From Fervidifonticultor_A sp037443565 (GTDB lineage Bacteria > Sysuimicrobiota > Sysuimicrobiia > Sysuimicrobiales > Humicultoraceae), in NCBI GenBank assembly GCA_037443565.1, contig JBBIOB010000002.1:76199-140198 (forward strand): 64,000 nucleotides of DNA, read 5' to 3'. The notes beneath the pieces are model-generated. The model searched no databases and was not told the DNA's origin. It worked only from the letters and a program-made list of their open reading frames with translations. The position numbers were made by a program, and so were the translations under genes. This document shows positions 24,809 to 33,782 of the stretch, one piece after another. Within the stretch, counting starts at the first letter, position 1; the number at the start of each line of letters is the position of its first letter.

Positions 24809-27157
24809 ATGACTCGACGCCTGACACCATCCGCCCGTTTGCGCGCCAGGCGCGTCCGCCCACGCCGGCCGCGGTGGCGGGGCGTGCTGCTCGCCGTGAT
24901 CCTGCTCGGCGCCATGGCGCTGCTGGCGGCGGGCCTCACGCTGGGCGCCGCCGTGGCCATCGGCAGCCAGGCCCGCGATGTCTCGCGCCTCTACGAGCCG
25001 CCCAGCCAGGCCACGCGGATCTACGCCGCCAACGGCGAGCTGATCGCGTCGCTGTACCGGGAGAATCGTCAAATCGTGTCGCTGGCCGACATCCCGCCGG
25101 TGCTGCGCCAGGCGGTCCTAGCGAGCGAGGACGAGCGCTTCTTCACCCACCGCGGGATCGACCCGCGCGGGATGGTCCGCGCCATGTGGCGGAACGTTCG
25201 GGAGGGCGAACTGGTCGAGGGCGGCAGCACCATCACGATGCAGCTCGCCCGAACGCTGTTCCTCTCCCAGGAGCGCACCGTGACCCGAAAGATCTCCGAG
25301 GTCATGCTGGCGATCGAGATCGAGCGCCGGCTGACCAAGGAAGAGATCCTCGAGCGATATCTCAACCAGATCTACTTCGGCCGGGGCGCGTACGGCGTGG
25401 AGATGGCCGCCCGCGTCTACTTCGGCAAGTCGGTCAAGGCGATCACGCTGCCCGAGGCCGCGCTGCTGGCTGGGTTGGTGCGCGCCCCGTCGATCTACGA
25501 CCCGTACCGCAACTTCCGGCTTGCCAAGCAGCAGCAGGAGATCGTGCTGGCGCGCATGGCTGCCTCGGGACACGTGAGTACCGACGAGGCGGCGCGGGCG
25601 CGCGCGGCGCAACTCACGCTGGCACCGGCGACGAACGCCGGGCTGGCCGGCATCCGCGCGCCCTATTTCATCTCGTACGTCATGCCGAAGCTCCTCGAGA
25701 CGTACGGCGAGGACCAGGTGTACAAGGGTGGTCTCAGAGTCTATACGACGCTCGACACCCGCCTGCAGGCGGCGGCCGAGAAGGCCGTGGTCCAGGGAAT
25801 CGAGGCGGCGGGGCGCGCCAAGCTGAGGATCGAGCAGGGCGCCCTGGTCGCCGTCGACGCCCACACCGGGGCCGTCCGCGCCATGATCGGCGGTGTGGAC
25901 TTCGCGGCGAGCCAGTTCAACCGGGCCTGGCAGGCGCGCCGGCAGCCGGGCTCCGCGTTCAAGGTCTTCGTGTACACCGCGGCGATCGCCGAAGGCGTGC
26001 CGCCGACGCGCATCCTCGACGATTCGCCGGTGACGTACACGATCGCCGGCGCCCCGGACTGGTCGCCGAAGAACTACGATCGCGCCTTTTCTGGACCGGT
26101 GACGCTGCGGCGGGCGCTCGAGCGCTCGATCAACGTCCCGGCCGCCAAGATGACCCACGAGCTCGGGCCGCGTAGGGTGGCGGAGATCGCCCGCGCCATG
26201 GGGATCGAGAGCCCGCTCCAGCCGCACCTCTCGCTGGCGCTCGGATCGGCGGACGTGACGCCCCTGGAGATGGCGAGCGCGTTCGCCACGCTCGCCAACG
26301 GCGGCCTGCGGGCGCAACCAATGGCCATCGTGCGCGTGACCGATGCGAAGGGCAGGGTACTGGAGGACCACCGACCCCTCCGGCGGGTCGGCATCCCGGC
26401 GGATGTCGCCTACGTGATGACCGATATCCTCAAGGGCGTCATCCGGCAGGGGACCGGGACCGCGGCGAACATCGGGAGACCGGCGGCGGGCAAGACCGGG
26501 ACGACCGACGACTACCGTAACGCCTGGTTCATCGGATACACGCCGCGGCTGTCGACCGCGGTGTGGGTGGGCAACGACGACAACACGCCGACGAACCGCG
26601 TGACCGGCGGCATGATCCCGGCGCGGATCTGGGCGGCGTTCATGCGCGCGGCGACCTCAGAGGATCCCGTCGAGGATTGGACCCCGCCCGACAGCGTGGT
26701 CGTGGCGACGGTGTGCGCCGGCTCGTGGCAGCTGGCCACGAGTGCCTGTCCGGATCCCCGGCGCGAGGTGTTCACCCGGGCGTCCGCCCCCACGCAGTAC
26801 GACGTACCCGCGGTGCCGGTGGTCGCGGGGGCAGGCGCAGAGATCGGCCTGGCGGTCGTCACGCCGGCCGACGGGGCCTACATCGCGCCGCCCTTTGTCA
26901 TCCAGGGTGCCACCGAGCCCGGCGCCCTGGTCACGATCGTGATCACCGCCGAGGGCGCGGGGGGCGGCGCGCGCGCCGCCGAGGCGGTCATCCAGACGGA
27001 CGCGGCCGGCCGGTTCACCTACGAGTTCCGGCCCTCCTACAGGACGCCTGGCACCCAGTATGTCATCACGGTCTCGGCGCTGGGGCTCAACGGTGCGCGG
27101 GCGGCGCGCACGATCACCGTCGTCGACGGCCAGACGCCAGAGCCCCCGGCGCGCTAG
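24809..27157 (+). CDS. class A penicillin-binding protein 1A
   Basis: A 782-residue bifunctional peptidoglycan synthase. A basic N-terminus and one membrane helix (about 28-52) precede the GT51 transglycosylase domain (EDERFFTHRGIDPRG, GGSTITMQLARTLFLS, LNQIYFGRGAYG). The transpeptidase domain carries SxxK at S382 (PGSAFK), SIN at 440 and KTG at 562. A beta-sandwich-like tail (TPADGAYIAPPFVIQGATEP) closes the protein. It polymerises and cross-links the cell wall outside the membrane. Confidence 0.95.
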   Translation: MTRRLTPSARLRARRVRPRRPRWRGVLLAVILLGAMALLAAGLTLGAAVAIGSQARDVSRLYEPPSQATRIYAANGELIASLYRENRQIVSLADIPPVLRQAVLASEDERFFTHRGIDPRGMVRAMWRNVREGELVEGGSTITMQLARTLFLSQERTVTRKISEVMLAIEIERRLTKEEILERYLNQIYFGRGAYGVEMAARVYFGKSVKAITLPEAALLAGLVRAPSIYDPYRNFRLAKQQQEIVLARMAASGHVSTDEAARARAAQLTLAPATNAGLAGIRAPYFISYVMPKLLETYGEDQVYKGGLRVYTTLDTRLQAAAEKAVVQGIEAAGRAKLRIEQGALVAVDAHTGAVRAMIGGVDFAASQFNRAWQARRQPGSAFKVFVYTAAIAEGVPPTRILDDSPVTYTIAGAPDWSPKNYDRAFSGPVTLRRALERSINVPAAKMTHELGPRRVAEIARAMGIESPLQPHLSLALGSADVTPLEMASAFATLANGGLRAQPMAIVRVTDAKGRVLEDHRPLRRVGIPADVAYVMTDILKGVIRQGTGTAANIGRPAAGKTGTTDDYRNAWFIGYTPRLSTAVWVGNDDNTPTNRVTGGMIPARIWAAFMRAATSEDPVEDWTPPDSVVVATVCAGSWQLATSACPDPRREVFTRASAPTQYDVPAVPVVAGAGAEIGLAVVTPADGAYIAPPFVIQGATEPGALVTIVITAEGAGGGARAAEAVIQTDAAGRFTYEFRPSYRTPGTQYVITVSALGLNGARAARTITVVDGQTPEPPAR

Positions 27158-27171
27158 GAGGGATCCTCGGC

Positions 27172-27915
27172 ATGTCCGGGCACTCCAAGTGGCACAACAT
27201 CAAGATCAAGAAGCAGAAGGTCGACCAGATCCGCGGCACGTTGTTCAGCAAGATCTCCCGCGAGATCATGGTCGCCGCCAAGGAGGGCGGCAGCAATCCG
27301 GATGCCAACACCCGCCTGCGGACCGCGATCGACCGGGCGCGCGACGCGGGCATGCCCAACGACAACATCCAGCGGGCGATCCAGCGCGGCGCCGGTGAGC
27401 TGGCGGGCCAGACGTTCGAAACCGTGGTCTACGAGGGCTTTGCGCCCGGAGGCGTGGCGGTGATGGTCGAGGCGCTGACCGACAACCGCAACCGGACCGC
27501 GGGCGAGATCCGCGCGATCTTCACGCGCCACGGCGCCAGCCTGGGCGGCGGTTCGGTGGCGTGGATGTTCGACCGCCAGGGCGTGGTGACCGTTGCGAAG
27601 GACGGGCATTCCGAGGACGATCTGCTGCTGGCCGCGGTGGAGGCCGGCGGCGAGGACATGCGGGCGACCGACGACGGGTTCGAGGTCATCACCCGGCCGG
27701 AGGACACCTACAAAGTGAAGCAGGCGCTCGCCGCGCGGGGCTTCACCATCGCCAACGCGCAGGTGACGATGCAGCCCAGGACGATCGTGCGGGTCGAGGG
27801 CAAGGACGCCCAGCAGGTGCTCCGCTTGCTGGACGCGCTCGAAGACCACGACGACGTGCAGGCCGTGCACGCCAACTTCGACATCCCCGACGAGATCATG
27901 CAGCAGGTGGGGTAG
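27172..27915 (+). CDS. yebC: YebC/PmpR family protein
   Basis: A 247-residue protein beginning MSGHSKWHNIKIKKQKVDQI, the family signature. The three-domain layout is complete, including the conserved YEGFAPGGVAVMVEALTDN. YebC proteins act in transcription control and, for the YebC2 type, help ribosomes through proline stretches. It precedes ruvC, a common neighbourhood, here interrupted by a toxin-antitoxin pair. Start ATG 27172 has GGAGGG upstream. Confidence 0.95.
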   Translation: MSGHSKWHNIKIKKQKVDQIRGTLFSKISREIMVAAKEGGSNPDANTRLRTAIDRARDAGMPNDNIQRAIQRGAGELAGQTFETVVYEGFAPGGVAVMVEALTDNRNRTAGEIRAIFTRHGASLGGGSVAWMFDRQGVVTVAKDGHSEDDLLLAAVEAGGEDMRATDDGFEVITRPEDTYKVKQALAARGFTIANAQVTMQPRTIVRVEGKDAQQVLRLLDALEDHDDVQAVHANFDIPDEIMQQVG

Positions 27916-27972
27916 AACCCACACGCCACGCAGGCTTTGTGGCCGTCGCACGAATCCCCATGTGTGGTCCAA

Positions 27973-28001
27973 TTGACACTTTGATATATACATGGTAGGA
28001 A
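27973..28001 (+). promoter_or_regulatory. promoter of the second vapBC pair
   Basis: A perfect TTGACA (27973-27978) and TAGGAA (27996-28001) with 17-base spacing, in an AT-rich island that stands out from the surrounding sequence. It lies 53 bases before the antitoxin start. Confidence 0.6.
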
Positions 28002-28054
28002 ATTGCATAGTGACCCATGATTAGTGACAGCGCCATGCTCGGGAGGTACGGAAA

Positions 28055-28600
28055 GTGGCGTCGCAGAGGGTGACCACGCAGAGGAAGATCAAGCCCAAGG
28101 GGTTCTGGCGGCCGGGGGGCAAGGGCTTTGAGGTCGTGGCGCGTTACGTACGCGGTGAGATCGACGAGGACGATGCCGTCATCGCGCTGCGTGAGGCCGT
28201 GGTGGCCGCAGGGGTCGAGCCCCGGGAGGATCAGATCAGCGACCAGGCGCTGTTGGGGGATCTCAAGTGGTACGCTCGGGAGGTGCGCAGGGACCCGGGA
28301 TCGGCGTCATCGCGCGACCCCGCGCTGGGGCCCACAGATCCTCGTGTTCGTCTCAAACAGGACCGCCTGGTTGTGGGGCAGGGGGGCAGGGTCGTAATCC
28401 CAGCGCGGTACCGCGACGCGTTGGGAGTCCATGAAGGTGATGAACTGAGCGTGCGCTTTGAGGACGGCGAGATCCGCCTCACGACCCCTGGCCTTGTGCT
28501 CCGCCGCGCACAGGACATGCTTCGGCGCTATGTCCCTGCGGGCCGGTCGCTGGCCGACGAGCTCGTCGCGGAGCGCCGCCTCGAGGCTGAGCGTGAGTAG
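28055..28600 (+). CDS. vapB: AbrB-type antitoxin with an N-terminal extra domain
   Basis: A 181-residue antitoxin, about twice the normal size. Residues 1-90 form an unrecognised N-terminal domain with a basic start (TTQRKIKPKGFWRPGGKGFE) and acidic helices. Residues about 98-150 are an AbrB swapped hairpin (VVGQGGRVVIPARYRDALGV). The tail RRYVPAGRSLADELVAERR is the usual toxin-binding segment. GTG start with GGGAGG before it. The downstream PIN gene begins 8 bases before its stop. Confidence 0.8.
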   Translation: MASQRVTTQRKIKPKGFWRPGGKGFEVVARYVRGEIDEDDAVIALREAVVAAGVEPREDQISDQALLGDLKWYAREVRRDPGSASSRDPALGPTDPRVRLKQDRLVVGQGGRVVIPARYRDALGVHEGDELSVRFEDGEIRLTTPGLVLRRAQDMLRRYVPAGRSLADELVAERRLEAERE

Positions 28601-28973
28601 CCTCGTGCTGGACGCGTCTGCGTTGCTGGCCATCTTGAATCAGGAGCCGCGGGCCAAACAGTGGGAAGGTTTGCTGCCTGATGCCGTTCTGAGCGCGGTG
28701 AACCTTTCGGAGGTCGTGGCCAAGCTGGCCGATGTGGGCATGAACGAACGCGAGCTCCGCGAGGGACTGGACCTCGGGATGACCGTGGTGCCGTTTGATG
28801 CCGCCATGGCCTATGAGGCGGGCCTCCTCCGGCCGAAGACGCGCGCGTTCGGACTCTCCCTGGGTGATCGTGCCTGCCTGGCCCTCGCCATGGGCACCGG
28901 CCTGCCGGCTCTGACAACGGATCGGGCCTGGAGTCGGCTCCAGTTGGGAGTCGAAGTCCGGATCATGAGCTGA
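28593..28973 (+). CDS. vapC: PIN-domain RNase toxin VapC
   Basis: A 126-residue PIN protein. Acidic ligands are visible in VLDASALLAIL, AVNLSEVVAKL, LSLGDRACLALA and ALTTDRAW. Predicted endoribonuclease toxin neutralised by the coupled AbrB-type antitoxin. GTG 28593 overlaps the antitoxin end (stop at 28598-28600). It separates yebC from ruvC, so the pair was probably inserted into a conserved yebC-ruvCAB neighbourhood. Confidence 0.85.
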   Translation: MSSLVLDASALLAILNQEPRAKQWEGLLPDAVLSAVNLSEVVAKLADVGMNERELREGLDLGMTVVPFDAAMAYEAGLLRPKTRAFGLSLGDRACLALAMGTGLPALTTDRAWSRLQLGVEVRIMS

Positions 28974-29008
28974 CTGCGCGGCCCTGCCATCGAGCTGGTG
29001 AGGGCCCG

Positions 29009-29017
29009 TGGTATAAT
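29009..29017 (+). promoter_or_regulatory. extended -10 promoter of ruvCAB
   Basis: TGG-TATAAT is a perfect extended -10 element, 17 bases before the ruvC ATG. No convincing -35 is seen, which extended -10 promoters tolerate. Confidence 0.65.
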
Positions 29018-29031
29018 CGAACGCAGGTTCG
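29018..29031 (+). promoter_or_regulatory. probable LexA (SOS) box
   Basis: CGAAC-GCAG-GTTCG is a perfect dyad close to the Gram-positive LexA consensus CGAACRNRYGTTYC. It directly abuts the -10 element and lies 3 bases before the ruvC ATG, an ideal repressor position for DNA-damage control of ruvCAB. Confidence 0.7.
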
Positions 29032-29034
29032 GTC

Positions 29035-29664
29035 ATGCCGGCGGCATCAACGTTGTGTCATCGACACCCGCGCCCGATCGGTCCTGACCTTGGGCGCCGT
29101 CCTCCCTCTGTCGTGTTGGGCCTCGATCCTGGACTGCTGCGCACCGGGTACGGCGCGCTTTCGGTCGAAGGCGACCGGTTGCACCTCCGCGAGGCCGGGG
29201 TGCTGGTGACCCGGTCCCGTGGTGGTCTTGCCGGCCGGCTGCTCCACCTCTATCACGACATCGACGGGCTGCTGCGCGATCTGCAGCCCGACGTGGTCGT
29301 TCTCGAGGATCTCTTCGTGCACCGCGCGTTCCCGCGGACAGCCCTGGCGCTTGGGCACGCCCGAGGCGTCATCATGCTGGCAGCGGCTGCCGCGGGAGTC
29401 CGGGTCATGGAGCTGCCTCCCAGTTCGGTCAAACAGGCGATGACCGGATCGGGACGCGCCACCAAGGCCCAGATGAAGCGCGCGGTGCGGATGTTGTTCG
29501 GTGCGCGCGGGCTGTCGAATGCCCACGCGGCCGACGCACTGGCACTGGCGTACGCGGGCTGGTCCCGGGCTTCGGTGGGGCCGATCCGTGGAGTCGGGTC
29601 GCCCGGTCCGACGGGGACGGCGCACGCGACCCGTGGGGTCGGCGCTCCGGAGGTGCGGCGGTGA
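29035..29664 (+). CDS. ruvC: Holliday junction resolvase RuvC
   Basis: A 209-residue RNase-H-fold endonuclease that cuts Holliday junctions. Catalytic acidic residues sit in VLGLDPGLLRTGYGAL, VVVLEDLFV and HAADALALAYAG. The N-terminus has about 25 extra residues before the first strand and the C-terminus has a Gly/Pro-rich extension. Given the very short leader, a downstream start is possible. Its stop overlaps the ruvA GTG. Confidence 0.95.
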   Translation: MPAASTLCHRHPRPIGPDLGRRPPSVVLGLDPGLLRTGYGALSVEGDRLHLREAGVLVTRSRGGLAGRLLHLYHDIDGLLRDLQPDVVVLEDLFVHRAFPRTALALGHARGVIMLAAAAAGVRVMELPPSSVKQAMTGSGRATKAQMKRAVRMLFGARGLSNAHAADALALAYAGWSRASVGPIRGVGSPGPTGTAHATRGVGAPEVRR

Positions 29665-30281
29665 TCGGCTACCTGCGCGGTCGGGTGGTGCGGCGGACAG
29701 AGGGCCTCGCGGTCATCGAAGCCGGTGGGGTCGGCTACGAGGTCGCGCTGCCCCCGGTCGTGGAGGCGGCGCTGCCGGCCCCCGACGGCGAGCAGACGCT
29801 GGAGCTCTTCATCTCCTACCACGCCACGGCCAACCAGCCGAAGCCTCTGCTCATCGGATTCCTCCGCGAGGTCGAGCAGGAGTTCTTCGAGCGGTTCATC
29901 ACGGTGGACGGGGTGGGACCGACGAAGGCCGTGCGTGCCATGGTGAAGCAGGTGCACGAGATCGCCGACGCCATCGAACGCCGCGACGCCGACTTCCTCC
30001 GCCGCCTGCCGGGGATCGGCAGCCGCACCGCCGAGAAGGTGATCGCGGAGTTGCACGGAAAGATGGGCAAGTACGCGCTGCTTGTCGAAGAGGTGGCGAC
30101 CGCGCCGGCGCCGCCGGACTTCAAGAGCGAGGTCATCGACGTGCTCATCCGCCAGCTCGGTCACCGCGCCACCGAGGCGCGCCGCATGGTGGAGGAAGCC
30201 GTGCGCCGGGCCCCGCACCTCGACTCTGCCGAAGCACTCTTTCAGGAGGTCTACCGCCTGGAGCGGGAGGCACCCGAATGA
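29661..30281 (+). CDS. ruvA: Holliday junction branch migration protein RuvA
   Basis: A 206-residue protein beginning MIGYLRGRVV, with the OB-fold domain, tandem helix-hairpin-helix (VDGVGPTKAVRAM, LPGIGSRTAEKVI) and C-terminal RuvB-binding domain. It binds the four-way junction and loads RuvB. GTGA overlap with ruvC and ATGA overlap with ruvB. Confidence 0.97.
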   Translation: MIGYLRGRVVRRTEGLAVIEAGGVGYEVALPPVVEAALPAPDGEQTLELFISYHATANQPKPLLIGFLREVEQEFFERFITVDGVGPTKAVRAMVKQVHEIADAIERRDADFLRRLPGIGSRTAEKVIAELHGKMGKYALLVEEVATAPAPPDFKSEVIDVLIRQLGHRATEARRMVEEAVRRAPHLDSAEALFQEVYRLEREAPE

Positions 30282-31309
30282 CGCGGCAGCGGCTCGACCT
30301 CCAGGCCATCGGCGAGGAGGAGCAGGTACTCCGCAGCCTGCGGCCGCGGACCCTCGACGAGTGCATTGGGCAGGTCCGGGTCATCGAGGGGCTGCGGATC
30401 AGCATCGACGCCGCCCGCGGCCGGGGCGAGTCTCTCGACCACGTGCTACTCCACGGCCCGCCGGGCCTGGGCAAGACCACGCTGGCCAATGTGGTCGCGA
30501 AGGAAATGGGCGTCGAGGTCGTCACGACGAGCGGTCCGGCGCTGGAGCGCGGCGGCGACCTGATGGGGATCCTGACCAACCTGGGCGCGGGCGACGTGCT
30601 CTTCATCGACGAGATCCACCGCCTGTCGCGCAGCATCGAGGAGCTGCTCTATCCGGCGATGGAGGACTTCTGCGTGAACTTCGTCATCGACAAAGGCCCG
30701 CATGCCCGCACGCTGCGCTACCAGATCCGGCCATTCACGCTGGTGGGCGCCACGACCCGGGCCGGGCTGCTCTCCTCGCCGCTCCGGGAGCGGTTCGGGA
30801 TCTTCCACCATCTCGACTTCTTTATGGCCGATGAGCTGACACAGGTGGTACGGCGGTCGGCCCGCATCCTGGGCGTCCAGATCGAGGACGCCGGCGCCGA
30901 GGAGATCGCGCGGCGGGCGCGGGGAACTCCGCGCATCGCCAACCGCCTGTTGCGACGGGTCCGCGACTACTCGCAGGTTCGTGCGGACGGGGTCATCTCA
31001 GGGCCGGTGGCGAGGGCTGCGCTCGACTTCGAAGGCGTCGACGAGTTGGGCCTCGACGGGCTCGACCGCCAGCTGCTGCGCGTGCTCATCCAGGTCTACA
31101 ACGGCGGTCCGACCGGCATCGACGCGCTGGCGGCGTCGCTACACGAGGACACCGAAACCCTCGAAGAGGTGGTGGAACCCTACCTACTCAAGGCCGGGCT
31201 GCTCGCGCGGACCCCGGCCGGTCGGCGGGCCACCGCGCAGGCGTACAGCCACCTGGGTGCCGCCCCGCCCGAGCCGCCGCGGGCGCAGGCCAGCCTCTGG
31301 CCGCAGTAG
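30278..31309 (+). CDS. ruvB: Holliday junction branch migration ATPase RuvB
   Basis: A 343-residue AAA+ motor. Walker A is GPPGLGKTTLA, Walker B is VLFIDEIHRL, sensor 1 is LVGATTRAG, the arginine finger region is SSPLRERFG, and a C-terminal winged helix follows. It drives branch migration with RuvA. Translationally coupled to ruvA by a 4-base overlap. Confidence 0.97.
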   Translation: MTRQRLDLQAIGEEEQVLRSLRPRTLDECIGQVRVIEGLRISIDAARGRGESLDHVLLHGPPGLGKTTLANVVAKEMGVEVVTTSGPALERGGDLMGILTNLGAGDVLFIDEIHRLSRSIEELLYPAMEDFCVNFVIDKGPHARTLRYQIRPFTLVGATTRAGLLSSPLRERFGIFHHLDFFMADELTQVVRRSARILGVQIEDAGAEEIARRARGTPRIANRLLRRVRDYSQVRADGVISGPVARAALDFEGVDELGLDGLDRQLLRVLIQVYNGGPTGIDALAASLHEDTETLEEVVEPYLLKAGLLARTPAGRRATAQAYSHLGAAPPEPPRAQASLWPQ

Positions 31310-31312
31310 GCG

Positions 31313-31519
31313 ATGGCGCCGCTCGGCCGGGCGCTGATCGTCGCCGGCATCCTGCTCATCGTCGCGGGCCTCCTTGTCACGTACGTCGGCCGGATCCCGC
31401 GGCTGCCCGGGGACATCGTGATCGAGCGGCCCGGGCTCACCGTCTTCATTCCCCTGGGATGGATGGTGCTGATCAGCGTGGTCCTGACTGTGCTGTTCGC
31501 CGTTCTCTCCCGACGGTGA
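31313..31519 (+). CDS. DUF2905 two-helix membrane protein
   Basis: A 68-residue protein with two membrane helices separated by the signature GRIPRLPGDIVIERPG. DUF2905 genes commonly follow ruvB in Gram-positive and related bacteria; function unknown. It lies 3 bases after ruvB. Confidence 0.9.
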   Translation: MAPLGRALIVAGILLIVAGLLVTYVGRIPRLPGDIVIERPGLTVFIPLGWMVLISVVLTVLFAVLSRR

Positions 31520-31523
31520 CAGG

Positions 31524-32681
31524 ATGGTCGCGCCGCTCCGCCCGGCCGTGATGCTCCGCGCAGCGGTCGCGTGCCTCTTGTGCGGCCTCATGGCCGGCGC
31601 CTCCACACCGGCGCGGGCGCAGGCCGGCTGGACGGTCCGGGTCGGTCTGATTGTGGACATGGATCTGGTGACCATCGGGAGCGACGGTCCGTTCGAGCTG
31701 ACCGATGCCGACACGAGCCGGCGCGAGACGCTGGAGGGCGGCCGGGTGGTCTTCCGCGCCGGGCCGCGCGCGATCGAGACCGATGCCGCCGCGTACGTTG
31801 GGCCGGTGCGCCTGGAGCCCCGCACCGGGTTCCTGCAGGTGGGTGGCCGGCCCTACCGGGGCCTGGTGGAGATCCGCCGGACACCGGCCGGGCGGCTCAC
31901 CGTCATCAACGAGCTGGACGTCGAGGAGTACCTGTACGGCGTCGTCCGCAGCGAGATGGACCCACGGTGGCCTCCGGAGGCGCTGCGCGCGCAGGCGATC
32001 GCCGCGCGGTCGATCGCCGCGACGGGATCGCGCCGGTTCGCAGCCGAGGGGTATGACGTTCGCTCCACCACCGACTCGCAGGTGTATGGCGGCGTGGTGG
32101 CCGAGGACCCGCGGACCACCGCAGCGGTGGATGCGACCCGCGGGCTCATCGTCCTGTTCGATGGCCGGCCGGCGTTTGCCGCCTATCACGCCGATTCAGG
32201 AGGCGCCACCGAGAGCAGCGAGCTCGTCTGGGGCAGCGTGATCCCGCACCTGCGCGGCGTTTCGGATCCGTTCTCGAGTGACGCGCCCAACCACCAGTGG
32301 TCGCTGCGGCTCGACCTGGCCGCCATCGAGGCCGCCCTCAGGCGCGTGGGCCACCCGGTAGCCGGGGTGCAGCGGCTCGAAGTGGCCGCCACCAGCCCGT
32401 CGGGCCGCGCGATGCTGGTGCGCCTGGTCGCCTCTGGGAGCGTCGTCGAGATGCGCGGCTCGGACTTCCGTGCCGCGGTGGGCGTCGGCAGGGTCCGCAG
32501 CACGCTCTTCGTCGTGCGCCCCGTGTCCGGCGAGGCGGCGGTGGACCTGGTAGGCCGCGGCTCGGGTCACGGTGTCGGGATGAGCCAGTGGGGGGCGCGC
32601 GGGCAGGCGCTGGCGGGCCGCAGCGCCGAGGAGATCCTGCGCCACTACTACACCGGTGTGACGGTGGGCCCCCGGCCCTGA
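31524..32681 (+). CDS. SpoIID/LytB-domain protein
   Basis: A 385-residue exported protein with a signal peptide (about 1-33, ending ARAQA). The SpoIID/LytB domain spans roughly 120-380: ELDVEEYLYGVVRSEMDPRW, EALRAQAIAARSIA, TTDSQVYGG, and the C-terminal GRGSGHGVGMSQWGARGQA. SpoIID is a lytic transglycosylase acting on denuded glycan; such proteins also occur in non-sporulating lineages, so sporulation is not implied. Its stop overlaps the queA start as TGATG. Confidence 0.9.
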   Translation: MVAPLRPAVMLRAAVACLLCGLMAGASTPARAQAGWTVRVGLIVDMDLVTIGSDGPFELTDADTSRRETLEGGRVVFRAGPRAIETDAAAYVGPVRLEPRTGFLQVGGRPYRGLVEIRRTPAGRLTVINELDVEEYLYGVVRSEMDPRWPPEALRAQAIAARSIAATGSRRFAAEGYDVRSTTDSQVYGGVVAEDPRTTAAVDATRGLIVLFDGRPAFAAYHADSGGATESSELVWGSVIPHLRGVSDPFSSDAPNHQWSLRLDLAAIEAALRRVGHPVAGVQRLEVAATSPSGRAMLVRLVASGSVVEMRGSDFRAAVGVGRVRSTLFVVRPVSGEAAVDLVGRGSGHGVGMSQWGARGQALAGRSAEEILRHYYTGVTVGPRP

Positions 32682-33697
32682 TGCGCCTAGCCGACTTCGA
32701 CTACACGCTTCCCTCCGAACTCATCGCCCAACAGCCGGCCTCTCCGCGGGACTCGTCGCGACTGCTTGTCGTCCAACGCGCCGACGGCCGATTCGAGCAC
32801 CGGGTCTTCCGCGACGTCGGTGAGTACCTGCGCTCGGGTGATGTGCTGGTCATCAACGATACACGGGTCATCCCTGCGCGTCTGCGAGGACGGCGCGCCG
32901 GTACCGGCGGTGCCGTGGAGCTGCTCCTCCTGCAGCCCGGCCCCCACGGCGCATGGGAAGCTCTGGTCCGGCCGGGCCGCCGGCTCAGGGCGGGAACGGT
33001 CGTCGAGGTGGGGCCGCACGCCACCCCCATCGAGATCGGCGAGCGGTTGCCGGCCGGCCGGCGGTTCGTGCGGCTGCGGGATGGCGGCGATGTGACCGCG
33101 CTGCTGGAGCAGGCGGGTGAGATGCCGCTGCCGCCGTACATCCGCCGGCCAGTGGACTCCCCGGATCAGTATCAGACGGTCTACGCTCGGGCGAGCGGTG
33201 CGGTGGCCGCGCCGACCGCGGGGCTGCACTTCACACCCGGACTCCTCGAGTCCCTGCGCGGCAGGGGCGTCGTCATCGTCGCCCTCACGCTCCACGTCGG
33301 ACCGGGAACGTTCCAGCCGGTGGTGGTTGAGGACATCGGGCGCCACCGGATGGAGCCTGAGCACTACGCCATCACGCCCGAGGCGGCGGACGCGATCAAC
33401 GCGCGGCGCGGACGGATCGTGGCCGTGGGGACGACGGCGGTGCGGACGCTGGAGACCGCCGTCGCCCCCGACGGCCGGATTGCTTCGGGGTCGGGATGGA
33501 CCGGCCTCTTCATCGTGCCCGGCTTCCGGTTCCGTGTGGTCGATGCGCTGGTGACGAATTTCCACCTGCCGCAGACGACGCTGCTGATGCTGGTCAGCGC
33601 GTTTGCCGGTCGCGACCTGATCTTCCGGGCATACGACGAGGCGATCCGGGAGCGCTATCGGTTCTACAGCTTCGGCGACGCGATGTTGATTCTGTAA
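32681..33697 (+). CDS. queA: S-adenosylmethionine:tRNA ribosyltransferase-isomerase
   Basis: A 338-residue enzyme that makes epoxyqueuosine from preQ1-modified tRNA with SAM as ribosyl donor. It starts MRLADFDYTLPSELIAQ; DSSRLLVV, LVINDTRVIPARLRG, PTAGLHFT, THVG-like LHVGPGTFQPV and NFHLPQTTLLMLVSAFAG are all family landmarks. tgt lies two genes downstream. Confidence 0.96.
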   Translation: MRLADFDYTLPSELIAQQPASPRDSSRLLVVQRADGRFEHRVFRDVGEYLRSGDVLVINDTRVIPARLRGRRAGTGGAVELLLLQPGPHGAWEALVRPGRRLRAGTVVEVGPHATPIEIGERLPAGRRFVRLRDGGDVTALLEQAGEMPLPPYIRRPVDSPDQYQTVYARASGAVAAPTAGLHFTPGLLESLRGRGVVIVALTLHVGPGTFQPVVVEDIGRHRMEPEHYAITPEAADAINARRGRIVAVGTTAVRTLETAVAPDGRIASGSGWTGLFIVPGFRFRVVDALVTNFHLPQTTLLMLVSAFAGRDLIFRAYDEAIRERYRFYSFGDAMLIL

Positions 33698-33782
33698 GGG
33701 GGCGGCCCGGCGTGCTCGACGTTGATGTCGGCAATCTTGTTGCCGTCCAAGACGATCCCCCTTTCGTGGATGCGCATCTCAA

